This document shows, in pieces, positions 1 to 7,544 of a stretch of 15,333 nucleotides of DNA. Position 1 is the first letter of the stretch. Every line of letters begins with the position of its first letter. The position numbers were made by a program, and so were the translations under genes. The DNA comes from Gemmatimonadaceae bacterium (GTDB lineage Bacteria; Gemmatimonadota; Gemmatimonadetes; Gemmatimonadales; Gemmatimonadaceae): positions 1 to 15,333 of the forward strand of contig JANXUN010000429.1 of assembly GCA_025356185.1 (NCBI GenBank), read 5' to 3'. The notes below the pieces were generated by a model, which worked only from the letters and a program-made list of their open reading frames with translations, did not search any database and had not been told where the DNA came from.

Positions 1-25
1 TAGTGAGCCTGTCGCACGTGGCCAC

Positions 26-1630
26 ATGCAATTGCCACGCGCGCTCGCGCATGAGCCAGCACCGCCCAACGTGCTCACCGCTGCCACGATATCGCACGAC
101 ACGCACGTCTCGGCAGACGTCGTTGTGATAGGCACCGGTGCGGGTGGTGCCGTCGCTGCGTGTCGTCTGGCCGACGCGGGATTTCGCGTCGTGATGCTGG
201 AACGCGGATCGTATCTCACGCGTGCAGATTTTACCGAAAACGAAGGCGCGCTCAACGAACAGTTGTATGCCGACGGCGCGCTGCGCACCACCGACGATGG
301 CGCGTTTGCCCTTGTGCAAGGGCAAGCCGTTGGTGGATCGTCGTTGGTGAACTGGATGATCATGCTGCGCACACCCGATCATGTGCTGCACGAGTGGGCA
401 CAACACGCCGGCGTGTATGGAATGTCGCCGAGCGAGATAGCGCCGGTGTTTGATCGCATTGAAAGCGAAGTGCACGCGCGGGTTGTGCCCGATGATGCGC
501 ACTCGCCAAACAACCGCCTGTTGCTTGATGGTGCGCGCGCATTGGGGTGGCACGCGACATCGGCGGTGATCAACGCGAGCAAGTGCGTGCGGTGTGGTTT
601 TTGCGGATTGGGCTGCCGGCACAACGCCAAGCAATCGGTACTGCTCACCTTCATTCCCCGCGCACTTGCGGCGGGCGCAACGCTCTACGCCGACTCGCAG
701 GTCACGCGCGTTGAACAACGTGAACGTGATGGTGGCAGCGGAACGCCGCCGATCAAACGCGTGCATGCGCAGATGCATGGTCGTGATGGTTCGCCGCCTC
801 GCGCGCTCACGATCGACGCTCCGTTGGTCGTTGTGTCAGGGGGCGCCATTGAAACCCCGGCACTGCTACAACGCTCGGGCTTTGGTGGCGGCGGAGTCGG
901 ACAATGGTTGCGCTTGCATCCGACCACCGCGCTTATCGGCGTATACGACCACGACATTCTCGTGAACACCGGGATACCGCTGTCGTCTGTGTGCGATGAA
1001 TTCTCGCGATGGAACGACAGCGACTACGGATTTTGGATGCACTGCCCGCCGATGCATCCGTCGTTCGCATCTGCGGCGATGCCCGGCTTCGGCGCCGATC
1101 ACGCGGCGATGATGCGTAACTTTCGAAAGCTTGGTGTCATCGTTGCGCTCACACGCGACGGCGCGGACCGCGCGAAACCCAATGGTTCAGTTTCGATCGA
1201 CAAACGTGGTCGCATTTCTATCGAGTACGCGTTAGGCGTTGAGGAACGGCGTCGCGTGCGGGCCGCCCAACACGCCGCCGCACAGCTGCATTTCGCGAAC
1301 GGCGCTCGTGAAGTGGTGAGCATGCATGCGTCGCCCGTGCGGATGCGGTCCACAAAAGATCTCCCGGCGCTCGCCAGCGCGTCGTTGGACGCCAACCGCA
1401 TCGCGATGTTTTCGGCGCACGTGAACGGCACCTGTCGCATGGGCACGGATCCAGAATCATCGGGCACGACACCGGATGGAGAGCGCCATGGCGTGCGCGG
1501 CCTGTATATCGCCGACGGGTCGCTGCTCCCGACGTCGTTGGGTGTCAATCCGCAGGAAACGATCAAGGCTGTGGTATCGGTGATCGCTGAACGGATAGCC
1601 GTGCGACACGCGGGCATTCAACGCGGGTGA
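26..1630 (+). CDS. GMC-family FAD-dependent oxidoreductase
   Basis: A glucose-methanol-choline (GMC) type flavoprotein of 534 residues, expected to oxidise an alcohol group of an unidentified substrate. An N-terminal Rossmann dinucleotide motif GTGAGG lies at residues 36-41, with the acidic end of the second strand at E59. The C-terminal GMC signature spans about 462-515: SAHVNGTCRMG with candidate catalytic His464, and NPQ at 508-510. Residues 187-197 carry four cysteines spaced C-x2-C-x2-C-x3-C, followed by RHNAK; similar cysteine clusters occur in the long-chain-alcohol-oxidase-like GMC branch. No signal peptide or membrane segment is seen. The reading frame is open to the window edge, so the start at 26 is the first ATG but not certain, and no clear Shine-Dalgarno precedes it. 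Consecutive in-frame stops TAG TGA at 1-6 in another frame may be the end of an upstream gene. The substrate and electron acceptor cannot be read from the sequence. Confidence 0.9.
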   Translation: MQLPRALAHEPAPPNVLTAATISHDTHVSADVVVIGTGAGGAVAACRLADAGFRVVMLERGSYLTRADFTENEGALNEQLYADGALRTTDDGAFALVQGQAVGGSSLVNWMIMLRTPDHVLHEWAQHAGVYGMSPSEIAPVFDRIESEVHARVVPDDAHSPNNRLLLDGARALGWHATSAVINASKCVRCGFCGLGCRHNAKQSVLLTFIPRALAAGATLYADSQVTRVEQRERDGGSGTPPIKRVHAQMHGRDGSPPRALTIDAPLVVVSGGAIETPALLQRSGFGGGGVGQWLRLHPTTALIGVYDHDILVNTGIPLSSVCDEFSRWNDSDYGFWMHCPPMHPSFASAAMPGFGADHAAMMRNFRKLGVIVALTRDGADRAKPNGSVSIDKRGRISIEYALGVEERRRVRAAQHAAAQLHFANGAREVVSMHASPVRMRSTKDLPALASASLDANRIAMFSAHVNGTCRMGTDPESSGTTPDGERHGVRGLYIADGSLLPTSLGVNPQETIKAVVSVIAERIAVRHAGIQRG

Positions 1631-1689
1631 ATTGATCGTTAGGTTGGAGTCACACTTCACAGATCCTTTTTTCGCGGAGCAGTCCTACA

Positions 1690-2157
1690 TTGGCGCACAC
1701 ACTCGTCATCACTCCCGAGCAGTTTCTTGCGGCGTGGCAAGGTCATCGGACGCTGACTCGGCGCACGATTGCTGCATTTCCCGACGACAAATTGTTCAGC
1801 TACTCCGTCGGTGGCATGCGGCCGTTCTCCGACCTCGCGAACGAAATGCTTAGTATGGCGGTGCCAACGCTCAAGGGTGTTGTGACGGGAACGTGGACCA
1901 AATTTGAGGATGCAAAAGCGGCCACGAAAGAGGAAATCCTTGCGCGATGGGATAAGGACACCGGCACCATCAATACCCTCTTCGCGCAGATTCCCGCTGC
2001 GCGATGGCAGGAAGTCGACACGGCGTTCGGTCAATGGAAAATGCCGATCTATGATCTCATGAATTACGTCGTCGACAATGAGATCCATCACCGCGGGCAG
2101 GGCTATGTGTTTCTGCGCGCGCTGGGGATCGAGCCGCCGCCGTTTTACGAGCGGTAG
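1690..2157 (+). CDS. DinB-like four-helix protein (YfiT/DinB superfamily)
   Basis: A 155-residue protein of the DinB superfamily, a metal-dependent four-helix fold used by various small-molecule transferases such as bacillithiol or mycothiol transferases. The diagnostic C-terminal stretch is EIHHRGQGYVFLRALGIEPP at residues 131-150. The start is TTG at 1690, chosen because GGAG at 1676-1679 lies 10 nt upstream and no ATG fits. Family members usually bind metal with one His in the second helix and an HxxxH pair before RGQ. Here the second-helix region reads SDLANEM and the pair reads N130-x3-H134, so the usual triad appears incomplete. The length is normal for the family. The ABC importer gene begins about 19 nt after the stop, so the two may be co-transcribed. 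The actual reaction is unknown. Confidence 0.85.
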   Translation: MAHTLVITPEQFLAAWQGHRTLTRRTIAAFPDDKLFSYSVGGMRPFSDLANEMLSMAVPTLKGVVTGTWTKFEDAKAATKEEILARWDKDTGTINTLFAQIPAARWQEVDTAFGQWKMPIYDLMNYVVDNEIHHRGQGYVFLRALGIEPPPFYER

Positions 2158-2176
2158 CGTTGCAACTTTGCCAGCG

Positions 2177-3766
2177 ATGCCTGCAGCCATGATCGACCGG
2201 CACGTTCGCTTGGCGCGCACGTTCGTGTTGTTGCTGGCGACGGCCGTCGCGGCCGGCGCATGCTCGTCGGGCTCCACGGTGACGCACACCGACAGTATTC
2301 GCGCCGCCGTATCGCCAGCGTCGCAACCGACGCTGCGTTGGGGTGGCGACGCGGAAGGCGGTGCGCCGTTCGTGGAAGCAAACCCCGCGAACCCAGCGGA
2401 AGTGCGCGGCTTTGACGTTGAGATTGCGTCGATGATTGCGAAGCGACTGGGACGGCGTGCAGAGTTCGTGCAGGTGGCGTGGGCGTCGATCCAGCAATCG
2501 GTCGCGCGTGGTGACTTTGCGATGGGCATGTCGGGACTCGAAGACAAAGCCGCGCTGCATTCACGATTTGCGGTGTCAATTCCGTACTACGAGTTTCGCG
2601 AAGTGTTGGCCGTGCGTACACGTGACAGTGCGAAGTTCCATACACTCGCCGATCTCCGTGGCAAGCGCGTCGCGACGCTGGGCTCGACGACTGCATGGGA
2701 CATGCTGCTTGACGCACGCACGACGTACCGTGTCGTGCCTGTTTCATACGACGATGACGTGCATCCGTACACCGATCTCACGGCCGGACGCGTCGATGCG
2801 GTGCTGCTCGACAACATCATTGCCGATCGCGCGTTCCGACGCCAAGGCGGCTTCACCGTGCAAGCTGCTCCGCTCGCACTCGGACACTACGTGATTGTGA
2901 TGGCGCAGGGCGATAGTGTGCTGCGCGATTCTGTTGATGCGACGCTGCGTGCAGCGATGGGTGACGGGTCACTCGAGCGCCTCTATCGTACATGGAATGT
3001 ATGGGACTCGGCGCAAGCTGCGTTTCAAGCGCGTACGGTACAACGGGCGACAGCGCAATCGTCCGCTGTGCCAGCGTCCGCTGCGTCGCCATCTGCACCA
3101 ACGTCGACCGCAGGCGGCACCGCGTCGCAAACGTCCATGATGACGTATCTACCGGCACTGTTGCGCGCCGCGGTCATCACGCTGCTGCTATCCGTGCTTG
3201 CGATGACGCTTGCCGTTGCACTCGGCGTGACCATTGCCGCCGGACGCGTGTACGGAAATGGCGTTGTGCGCATGCTGTTCACCGTGTACGTCGAAGTCAT
3301 TCGCGGCACGCCTGTATTGCTGCAACTGTTTGTGCTGTACTACGGACTTGCCGACGTCGTGCGACTGCCGGCGTTTGTTGCTGCGGTACTGGGACTCGGG
3401 CTTAACTACGCCGCGTACGAATCTGAGATTTATCGTGCAGCACTCGAATCAATTCCTACCATTCAACTGGAAGCGGCGCGAACGCTCGGATTGTCGGAAT
3501 TTCAAATTCTTCGCCTTGTGCGTGGCCCGCAGGCGCTGCGATTAGCGCTTGCGCCGATGACGAACGATTTTGTCGCGCTGCTCAAAGATTCATCGCTGGT
3601 TTCAGTGATCACGGTTGTTGAGCTCACGAAACAAACGGCGATCTACGCAACGAACGTGGGCAGTTGGGTGGTGCCGGGCGCGCTGTGCGCGGCGGTGTAT
3701 CTCGCGATGTCGCTGCCACTCTCGCGTGTCGCGCGTCGGCTTGAGCAGCAGTGGAGGTTGCCATGA
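2177..3766 (+). CDS. Polar amino-acid ABC importer, fused substrate-binding protein and permease
   Basis: A 529-residue fusion of two parts normally encoded separately. Residues about 12-29 form a hydrophobic signal ending in AAGAC, a weak lipobox with Cys29 as possible lipidation site. Residues about 50-285 are a type-3 solute-binding domain (GFDVEIASMIAKRLG at 79-92 region, GKRVATLGSTTAWD at 162-175, GRVDAVLLDN at 204-213). A linker rich in Ala, Ser, Thr and Pro (about 290-322) leads into a HisM/GlnP-type permease with several membrane segments and the EAA-type loop EAARTLGLSEF at 432-442, which docks on the ATPase. The start is ambiguous: ATG 2177 or ATG 2189; the open frame runs further upstream, but that would overlap the DinB gene and spoil the signal sequence. 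The stop overlaps the ATPase start. The ligand is probably an amino acid by family; this is not shown directly. Confidence 0.9.
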   Translation: MPAAMIDRHVRLARTFVLLLATAVAAGACSSGSTVTHTDSIRAAVSPASQPTLRWGGDAEGGAPFVEANPANPAEVRGFDVEIASMIAKRLGRRAEFVQVAWASIQQSVARGDFAMGMSGLEDKAALHSRFAVSIPYYEFREVLAVRTRDSAKFHTLADLRGKRVATLGSTTAWDMLLDARTTYRVVPVSYDDDVHPYTDLTAGRVDAVLLDNIIADRAFRRQGGFTVQAAPLALGHYVIVMAQGDSVLRDSVDATLRAAMGDGSLERLYRTWNVWDSAQAAFQARTVQRATAQSSAVPASAASPSAPTSTAGGTASQTSMMTYLPALLRAAVITLLLSVLAMTLAVALGVTIAAGRVYGNGVVRMLFTVYVEVIRGTPVLLQLFVLYYGLADVVRLPAFVAAVLGLGLNYAAYESEIYRAALESIPTIQLEAARTLGLSEFQILRLVRGPQALRLALAPMTNDFVALLKDSSLVSVITVVELTKQTAIYATNVGSWVVPGALCAAVYLAMSLPLSRVARRLEQQWRLP

Positions 3767-4494
3767 GCACGTTGCATGTTCGCGATCTGCAAGTGGTGCG
3801 AGGCGACATGCAGATTTTGCGTGGTGTCACGCTTGACGTGAACGCTGGCGAGATTTGCGCGGTGATGGGCGTGTCGGGTGCAGGAAAATCGACGGTGCTG
3901 CGCGTGATCGCCGCACTGCAAGCGTTTACTTCGGGCTCGGTGTCCATCGACGACGTAGCGCTACGGCCGGGGCCGATACCTCGTCAGTCGCAACTTCGCG
4001 AGCTCCGCAAGCGTGTAGGGGTGGTCTTTCAAAGTCACGCACTCTTTGAGCATCTCACTGCGATTGACAACGTCATGCTCGCGCCCGTCCGTGCGCACGG
4101 TCGTACGCGAGACGAAGCGCGTGCGACCGCCGAACGATTGCTTGATTCGTTAGGCGTATTGCCGCGCGCGAGCGCCTATCCGCGACAACTCTCGGGCGGC
4201 GAGGCGCAACGTGTTGCCATCGCGCGTGCGCTGGCACCCGATCCACAGCTGTTGCTGATGGATGAACCCACGTCGGCACTTGATCCGGCGCGACGGGCTG
4301 CGTTAGGCGAATCGCTGCGTGCACTCGCGCACACTGGACGCGGGCTACTGATCGTCACACACGACGCCGACTTCGCGCGAACAGTTGCGGACCGCGTGGT
4401 AGTGCTGTCGCGAGGGACGATCGCCGAGGAGGGACCGGCGGAGCGGGTGTTGACCAGCCCGACTCACGAGGCGACGAGAGAGCTGTTGCGCTAA
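3763..4494 (+). CDS. Amino-acid ABC transporter ATP-binding protein (GlnQ/HisP type)
   Basis: The 243-residue ATPase that powers the importer encoded just upstream. All nucleotide-binding motifs are intact: Walker A GVSGAGKST at 36-44, Q-loop glutamine Q90 in VVFQSH, signature LSGGE at 143-147, Walker B LLLMDE at 163-168, D-loop SALD and switch His200 in IVTHD. Length and motif spacing are typical of polar amino-acid importers. The start is ATG 3763: GGAGG at 3753-3757 lies 5 nt upstream, whereas a GTG at 3751 in the same frame would place this ribosome site inside the gene. The start shares ATGA (3763-3766) with the stop of the fused binding protein/permease, which indicates translational coupling and equal subunit production. 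Only two genes therefore encode the complete transporter. Confidence 0.95.
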   Translation: MSTLHVRDLQVVRGDMQILRGVTLDVNAGEICAVMGVSGAGKSTVLRVIAALQAFTSGSVSIDDVALRPGPIPRQSQLRELRKRVGVVFQSHALFEHLTAIDNVMLAPVRAHGRTRDEARATAERLLDSLGVLPRASAYPRQLSGGEAQRVAIARALAPDPQLLLMDEPTSALDPARRAALGESLRALAHTGRGLLIVTHDADFARTVADRVVVLSRGTIAEEGPAERVLTSPTHEATRELLR

Positions 4495-4514
4495 ACGAGC
4501 CTTTGCTGTTTTTC

Positions 4515-4644
4515 GATACTCTGCTTTCTGCTCCCTGTCTCAGTTCCTGCTCCCCTCGACAGCGAGATCACACGGCGCGCGAAATTTCGCTAGCGATGGT
4601 CGCAGGGGGCAGGAACGGAGACAGGGGGCGGGAAGCAGAGTATC
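4515..4644. repeat. Long imperfect inverted repeat (about 40-nt arms)
   Basis: The left arm 4515-4556 and right arm 4604-4644 are reverse complements over about 40 positions with roughly five differences and one length difference. The outer 12 bases, GATACTCTGCTT and its complement, match perfectly. Four of the five differences are T in the left arm facing G in the right arm, so a transcript would keep G-U pairs there. The arms flank about 47 nt that contain the perfect palindrome GCGAAATTTCGC at 4579-4590. The element fills most of the gap between the ATPase stop (4494) and the MarR start (4753). It could end transcription of the transporter operon, or be a small mobile or dispersed repeat. 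No coding sequence in the gap is convincing. Confidence 0.8.
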
Positions 4645-4752
4645 TAGAAAAGCACAGCGGCCGGATTTCGTTACGTCCCGCACCGTCGCGACTGCCAGCG
4701 CCGTAGCGCGCGCCGTCGGTAGATTTGGAAAGACCTCTTGGGGACGAATCGC

Positions 4753-5337
4753 ATGAGCGGAAAGGGCGAAAAGAAACGACGACGCGCGCTGGACGCGTAC
4801 GGACGACTGCAGCGAGCAGCAGGGCTTGCCGCGGTGCGTGTTGAGGCAGCCGTTCATCCCTTTGGATTGTCGGCATCGCAATTTGGCGTGCTCGATACCG
4901 TCGCAACGCGCGGCGCGGTGCATCAGCAGGAAATCGCCGAGGCACTGGGTCGTAGTAAGGCGCAGATGACCGCGATCATCGACGCACTGGCGGCGCGCGA
5001 TTTGGTGCGGCGGGAACGACACGCCACTGATCGGCGCTATATCACCGTGCATCTCACCGATGCGGGCGGCAAGGTGTTGGAGCTTGCGACCCCCGCGCGC
5101 GCGGCGGCAATTGTCGACTTGATGAGTGAGCTCACGGGCGAGCAAAAGTCGCGGCTCGCGCGTTTGTGTCGTCGGTTGCTGCGCACCCTCGATCCGAATG
5201 AGACTGACCGTGATGAGAGTCTCGTCGATGATGACGCGGTCGCGCACGATGGTGTGCACAGTGGCGATGCGCATCACGACGATGATGACGACGAGCAACA
5301 CGATGACCACGCACACCATTCAACCGCTGTGAACTGA
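4753..5337 (+). CDS. MarR-family transcriptional regulator with His/Asp-rich tail
   Basis: A 194-residue winged-helix regulator of the MarR family, which usually binds DNA as a dimer and is released by a small ligand. The core is residues about 12-147. The helix-turn-helix lies near 56-82 (HQQEIAEALGRSKAQMTAII), and the wing carries the conserved DRR (93-95) within RHATDRRYITVHLTDAG. Residues about 150-194 are an unusual extension with a run of five aspartates at 176-180 and eight histidines between 165 and 189. The core matches typical MarR length, so the tail is an addition. ATG 4753 is preferred over TTG 4738 because GGGGA at 4740-4744 then sits 8 nt upstream. The aminotransferase gene begins 2 nt after the stop, so this regulator probably controls that cluster and itself; no operator could be identified with confidence. 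Confidence 0.9.
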   Translation: MSGKGEKKRRRALDAYGRLQRAAGLAAVRVEAAVHPFGLSASQFGVLDTVATRGAVHQQEIAEALGRSKAQMTAIIDALAARDLVRRERHATDRRYITVHLTDAGGKVLELATPARAAAIVDLMSELTGEQKSRLARLCRRLLRTLDPNETDRDESLVDDDAVAHDGVHSGDAHHDDDDDEQHDDHAHHSTAVN

Positions 5338-5339
5338 AC

Positions 5340-6506
5340 ATGGCCGGCCGACACTTTTTGCAGATTCCTGGGCCGACGCCCATTCCCGACCGTCTGTTGC
5401 GCGCGATGCACCGCGCGAGTGAAGACCATCGGTCGTCGGCATTTCCGGCGTTCGCGCGTTCGATTTTGTCGCGCTTGCCGCAGGTCGTGCATCAGACCAA
5501 AGGTGAGCACTTCGTGTTTCCCTCGTCGGGAACCGGCATGTGGGAAGCGTCGCTGATCAACACGCAAAACCCCGGTGCGCGGTTACTTGCCGTTCGCTTT
5601 GGACAGTTCTCGCACCTCTTTATTCAGACGGCGCGCAATTTGGGATACACGGTCGATGTGATTGAGACGCCGTGGGGCGACGTGCCCGATCCCGCACAGA
5701 TTGAAGCAGCGTTAGTGGCGGACAGATCGCACGAGATTCAAGGCGTGTTGATCGTGCACAATGAAACGGCAACGGGTGTCACGACGGATATGGCCGCGGT
5801 GCGAGCCGCGATCGACCGCGCCAATCATCCTGCACTGTTGTATGTCGACGGCGTGAGTTCGATTGCGAGCCTCGATTTTCAATTTGATGCGTGGGGCGTG
5901 GACTGCTCGATTGCCGGATCGCAAAAAGGATTTATGCTGCCCGCGGGTTTAGGCATTCTCGGCATGAGCGAGAAAGCCCTTGAGCGCGTGGCAACGGTCA
6001 CGACACCGCGCTCATACTTTGATTTGCGTCCGATGCGCGTGCAAAATGCGCAGGGATATTTTCCGTACACGCCGGCGCTGTCGTTGTTGTTTGGTCTCGA
6101 CGAATCGCTCACCATGTTGCTCGACGAAGGCATGCCCAACGTCGCGGCGCGACACAAACGCATGGGCACCGGCGTGCGTGCCGCCGTGAGCGCATGGGGG
6201 CTCAAACAGTGCGCGAAGCGTCCGGAGATCGCGTCCAACTCACTGACGGCTGTTGTTGTGCCTGAGGGAGTCGATGCCGCCAAAGTCATCGACATTGCGT
6301 TCAAGCGCTATGACGTGTCGCTCGGCGCGGGCTTAAGTGAGCTCGCGGGCAAGGTATTTCGCATCGGACATTTGGGTGACAACAACGCGCTGTCGCTTGC
6401 AGGTGCACTGAGCGGTGTCGAGATGGCGCTGCTTGATGCCGGTATTCCGGTGACGCTTGGCGCCGGTGTTGGTGCTGCGCTCCACTCGTGGCGCGTGCCG
6501 GCGTGA
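5340..6506 (+). CDS. Serine-glyoxylate / alanine-glyoxylate aminotransferase family (class V, PLP)
   Basis: A 388-residue class V aminotransferase of the serine/alanine/aspartate-glyoxylate group, normal length, cytoplasmic. Seen: SSGTGMWEAS at 62-71 (phosphate-binding region), HNETATG at 140-146, YVDGVSS at 168-174 with PLP-contacting Asp170, GSQKGFMLPAGLG at 193-205 with Schiff-base Lys196, and FRIGHLGD at 340-347 with Arg341, the family's substrate-carboxylate contact. In the family the enzyme converts serine plus glyoxylate to hydroxypyruvate plus glycine, or uses alanine or aspartate as donor. The dehydrogenase that follows at 6556 would reduce hydroxypyruvate to glycerate, favouring the serine-glyoxylate assignment. 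The ATG start lies 2 nt after the MarR stop, so translation is probably coupled. Amino-donor preference cannot be decided from sequence alone. Confidence 0.88.
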   Translation: MAGRHFLQIPGPTPIPDRLLRAMHRASEDHRSSAFPAFARSILSRLPQVVHQTKGEHFVFPSSGTGMWEASLINTQNPGARLLAVRFGQFSHLFIQTARNLGYTVDVIETPWGDVPDPAQIEAALVADRSHEIQGVLIVHNETATGVTTDMAAVRAAIDRANHPALLYVDGVSSIASLDFQFDAWGVDCSIAGSQKGFMLPAGLGILGMSEKALERVATVTTPRSYFDLRPMRVQNAQGYFPYTPALSLLFGLDESLTMLLDEGMPNVAARHKRMGTGVRAAVSAWGLKQCAKRPEIASNSLTAVVVPEGVDAAKVIDIAFKRYDVSLGAGLSELAGKVFRIGHLGDNNALSLAGALSGVEMALLDAGIPVTLGAGVGAALHSWRVPA

Positions 6507-6555
6507 CGCCCTCCAGCATGATGCGCACTGCGAACACGATTGTGAGCGAGAACCG

Positions 6556-7539
6556 ATGAGCGTCAAACCAACGGTTGTCGTGACGCGCAAATTGCCGCAG
6601 GTGGTAGAAGACGCCATCGCGCAACGGTACGACGCAAAGTTCAATCGCATGGATGTCGCACTCACTGCAGAGCAGATGACCGATGTGCTCAAGCACACGG
6701 ACATCGTACTATGTACGGTGACGGACGCGCTGCGCGCGAACGTATTCACGGGCACGATGCACACCAAACTGCTGGCGAACTTTGGTGCCGGAGTGAATCA
6801 CATCGATCGCGTTGCCGCGCGTGCGGCGGGGCTCAAGATCAGCAACACGCCCGATGTGCTCACCGACGACACGGCCGATATCGCGCTCGCGCTCATTCTC
6901 ATGACCATGCGCCGCTTGGGTGAAGGCGAGCGGCATTTGCGCAGCGGCGCGTGGTCGGGGTGGCGTCCAACGCATATGATGGGCCACAGCCCGCGCGGAA
7001 AAACGCTGGGCGTTATTGGCTACGGACGCATTGGTCGCGCGCTTGCGCGCCAAGCTGCGTCAGCGCTCGGTATGCACATTCTGTATTACGCCCCGCGTGA
7101 TGTGCGCATTAGTGATCCGGCTACGGCGGGTCCTGGGAGTGCGGAACGGGTCGCGACGGTCGAGCAACTCCTCGAACGTGCTGACGTCGTGTCGCTGCAC
7201 TGTCCGTCGACGCCCGATACGCATCATCTCATCAACGCCGAGCGTCTCGCGATGATGGGGCCCAACGCATTTCTGATCAACACGGCGCGCGGTGACATTG
7301 TCGACGAGTACGCGCTCACCGCCGCCTTGCGCGATCGAACGATTGCCGGTGCAGGCCTTGATGTGTTCGAGTGGGAGCCAACCGTGGTCGCGGAGTTGCG
7401 GGAGTTGGAGAACGCGGTGTTGTTGCCGCACATGGGCAGTGGCACGATTGAAACGCGCACGGCGATGGGGTTGCGCGCGCTGGCAAATATGGACGCGTTT
7501 GCCGCAGGACAGCGACCGCCTGATCTCGTCGAGTTTTAA
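6556..7539 (+). CDS. D-2-hydroxyacid dehydrogenase, hydroxypyruvate/glyoxylate reductase type
   Basis: A 327-residue member of the D-isomer-specific 2-hydroxyacid dehydrogenases. The nucleotide site is GVIGYGRIGRALA (152-164, GYGRIG at 155-160). Catalytic residues are visible: Arg245 in NTARGDIVDE, Glu274 in FEWEP and His292 in LPHMGSGT. The second strand of the cofactor fold ends YYAPRDVR (177-184), with no acidic residue at the place that usually selects NAD, so NADPH use is plausible. Because it follows a serine-glyoxylate-type aminotransferase, the likely job is reduction of hydroxypyruvate to D-glycerate, or of glyoxylate to glycolate. The start is ATG 6556: an earlier in-frame start would overlap the aminotransferase and adds a non-homologous segment. 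The 49-nt gap upstream shows no terminator. Phosphoglycerate dehydrogenase is unlikely because there is no C-terminal regulatory domain. Confidence 0.88.
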   Translation: MSVKPTVVVTRKLPQVVEDAIAQRYDAKFNRMDVALTAEQMTDVLKHTDIVLCTVTDALRANVFTGTMHTKLLANFGAGVNHIDRVAARAAGLKISNTPDVLTDDTADIALALILMTMRRLGEGERHLRSGAWSGWRPTHMMGHSPRGKTLGVIGYGRIGRALARQAASALGMHILYYAPRDVRISDPATAGPGSAERVATVEQLLERADVVSLHCPSTPDTHHLINAERLAMMGPNAFLINTARGDIVDEYALTAALRDRTIAGAGLDVFEWEPTVVAELRELENAVLLPHMGSGTIETRTAMGLRALANMDAFAAGQRPPDLVEF

Positions 7540-7544
7540 CGGCG

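Noticed and set aside
1627..1672. GTGAA/TTCAC stem followed by six T as a terminator after the GMC gene
   Set aside because: The stem is only 5 bp with a loop of about 24 nt, so it is too weak to call.
1657..2547. A long minus-strand open frame (296 codons) opposite the DinB and binding-protein genes
   Set aside because: It is antisense to two well-supported genes and rich in Arg, Pro and Ser, with no recognisable domain or ribosome site.
4685..4692. GTCGCGAC palindrome upstream of the MarR gene as its operator
   Set aside because: An 8-bp GC palindrome is expected by chance at this GC content and is shorter than usual MarR sites.
4503..4706. A plus-strand 67-codon open frame in the gap after the ABC ATPase
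   Set aside because: It lies almost wholly within the inverted repeat, has no ribosome site, and its composition simply follows the repeat arms.
4540..5319. A minus-strand open frame (259 codons) opposite the MarR gene
   Set aside because: Its Val/Ile-rich start is just the complement of the GAY/CAY tail repeat; the MarR reading explains the region.
5340..7539. Evidence for a methylotrophic serine cycle
   Set aside because: Only the aminotransferase and reductase are present; no glycerate kinase, malyl-CoA or formate-tetrahydrofolate genes accompany them.
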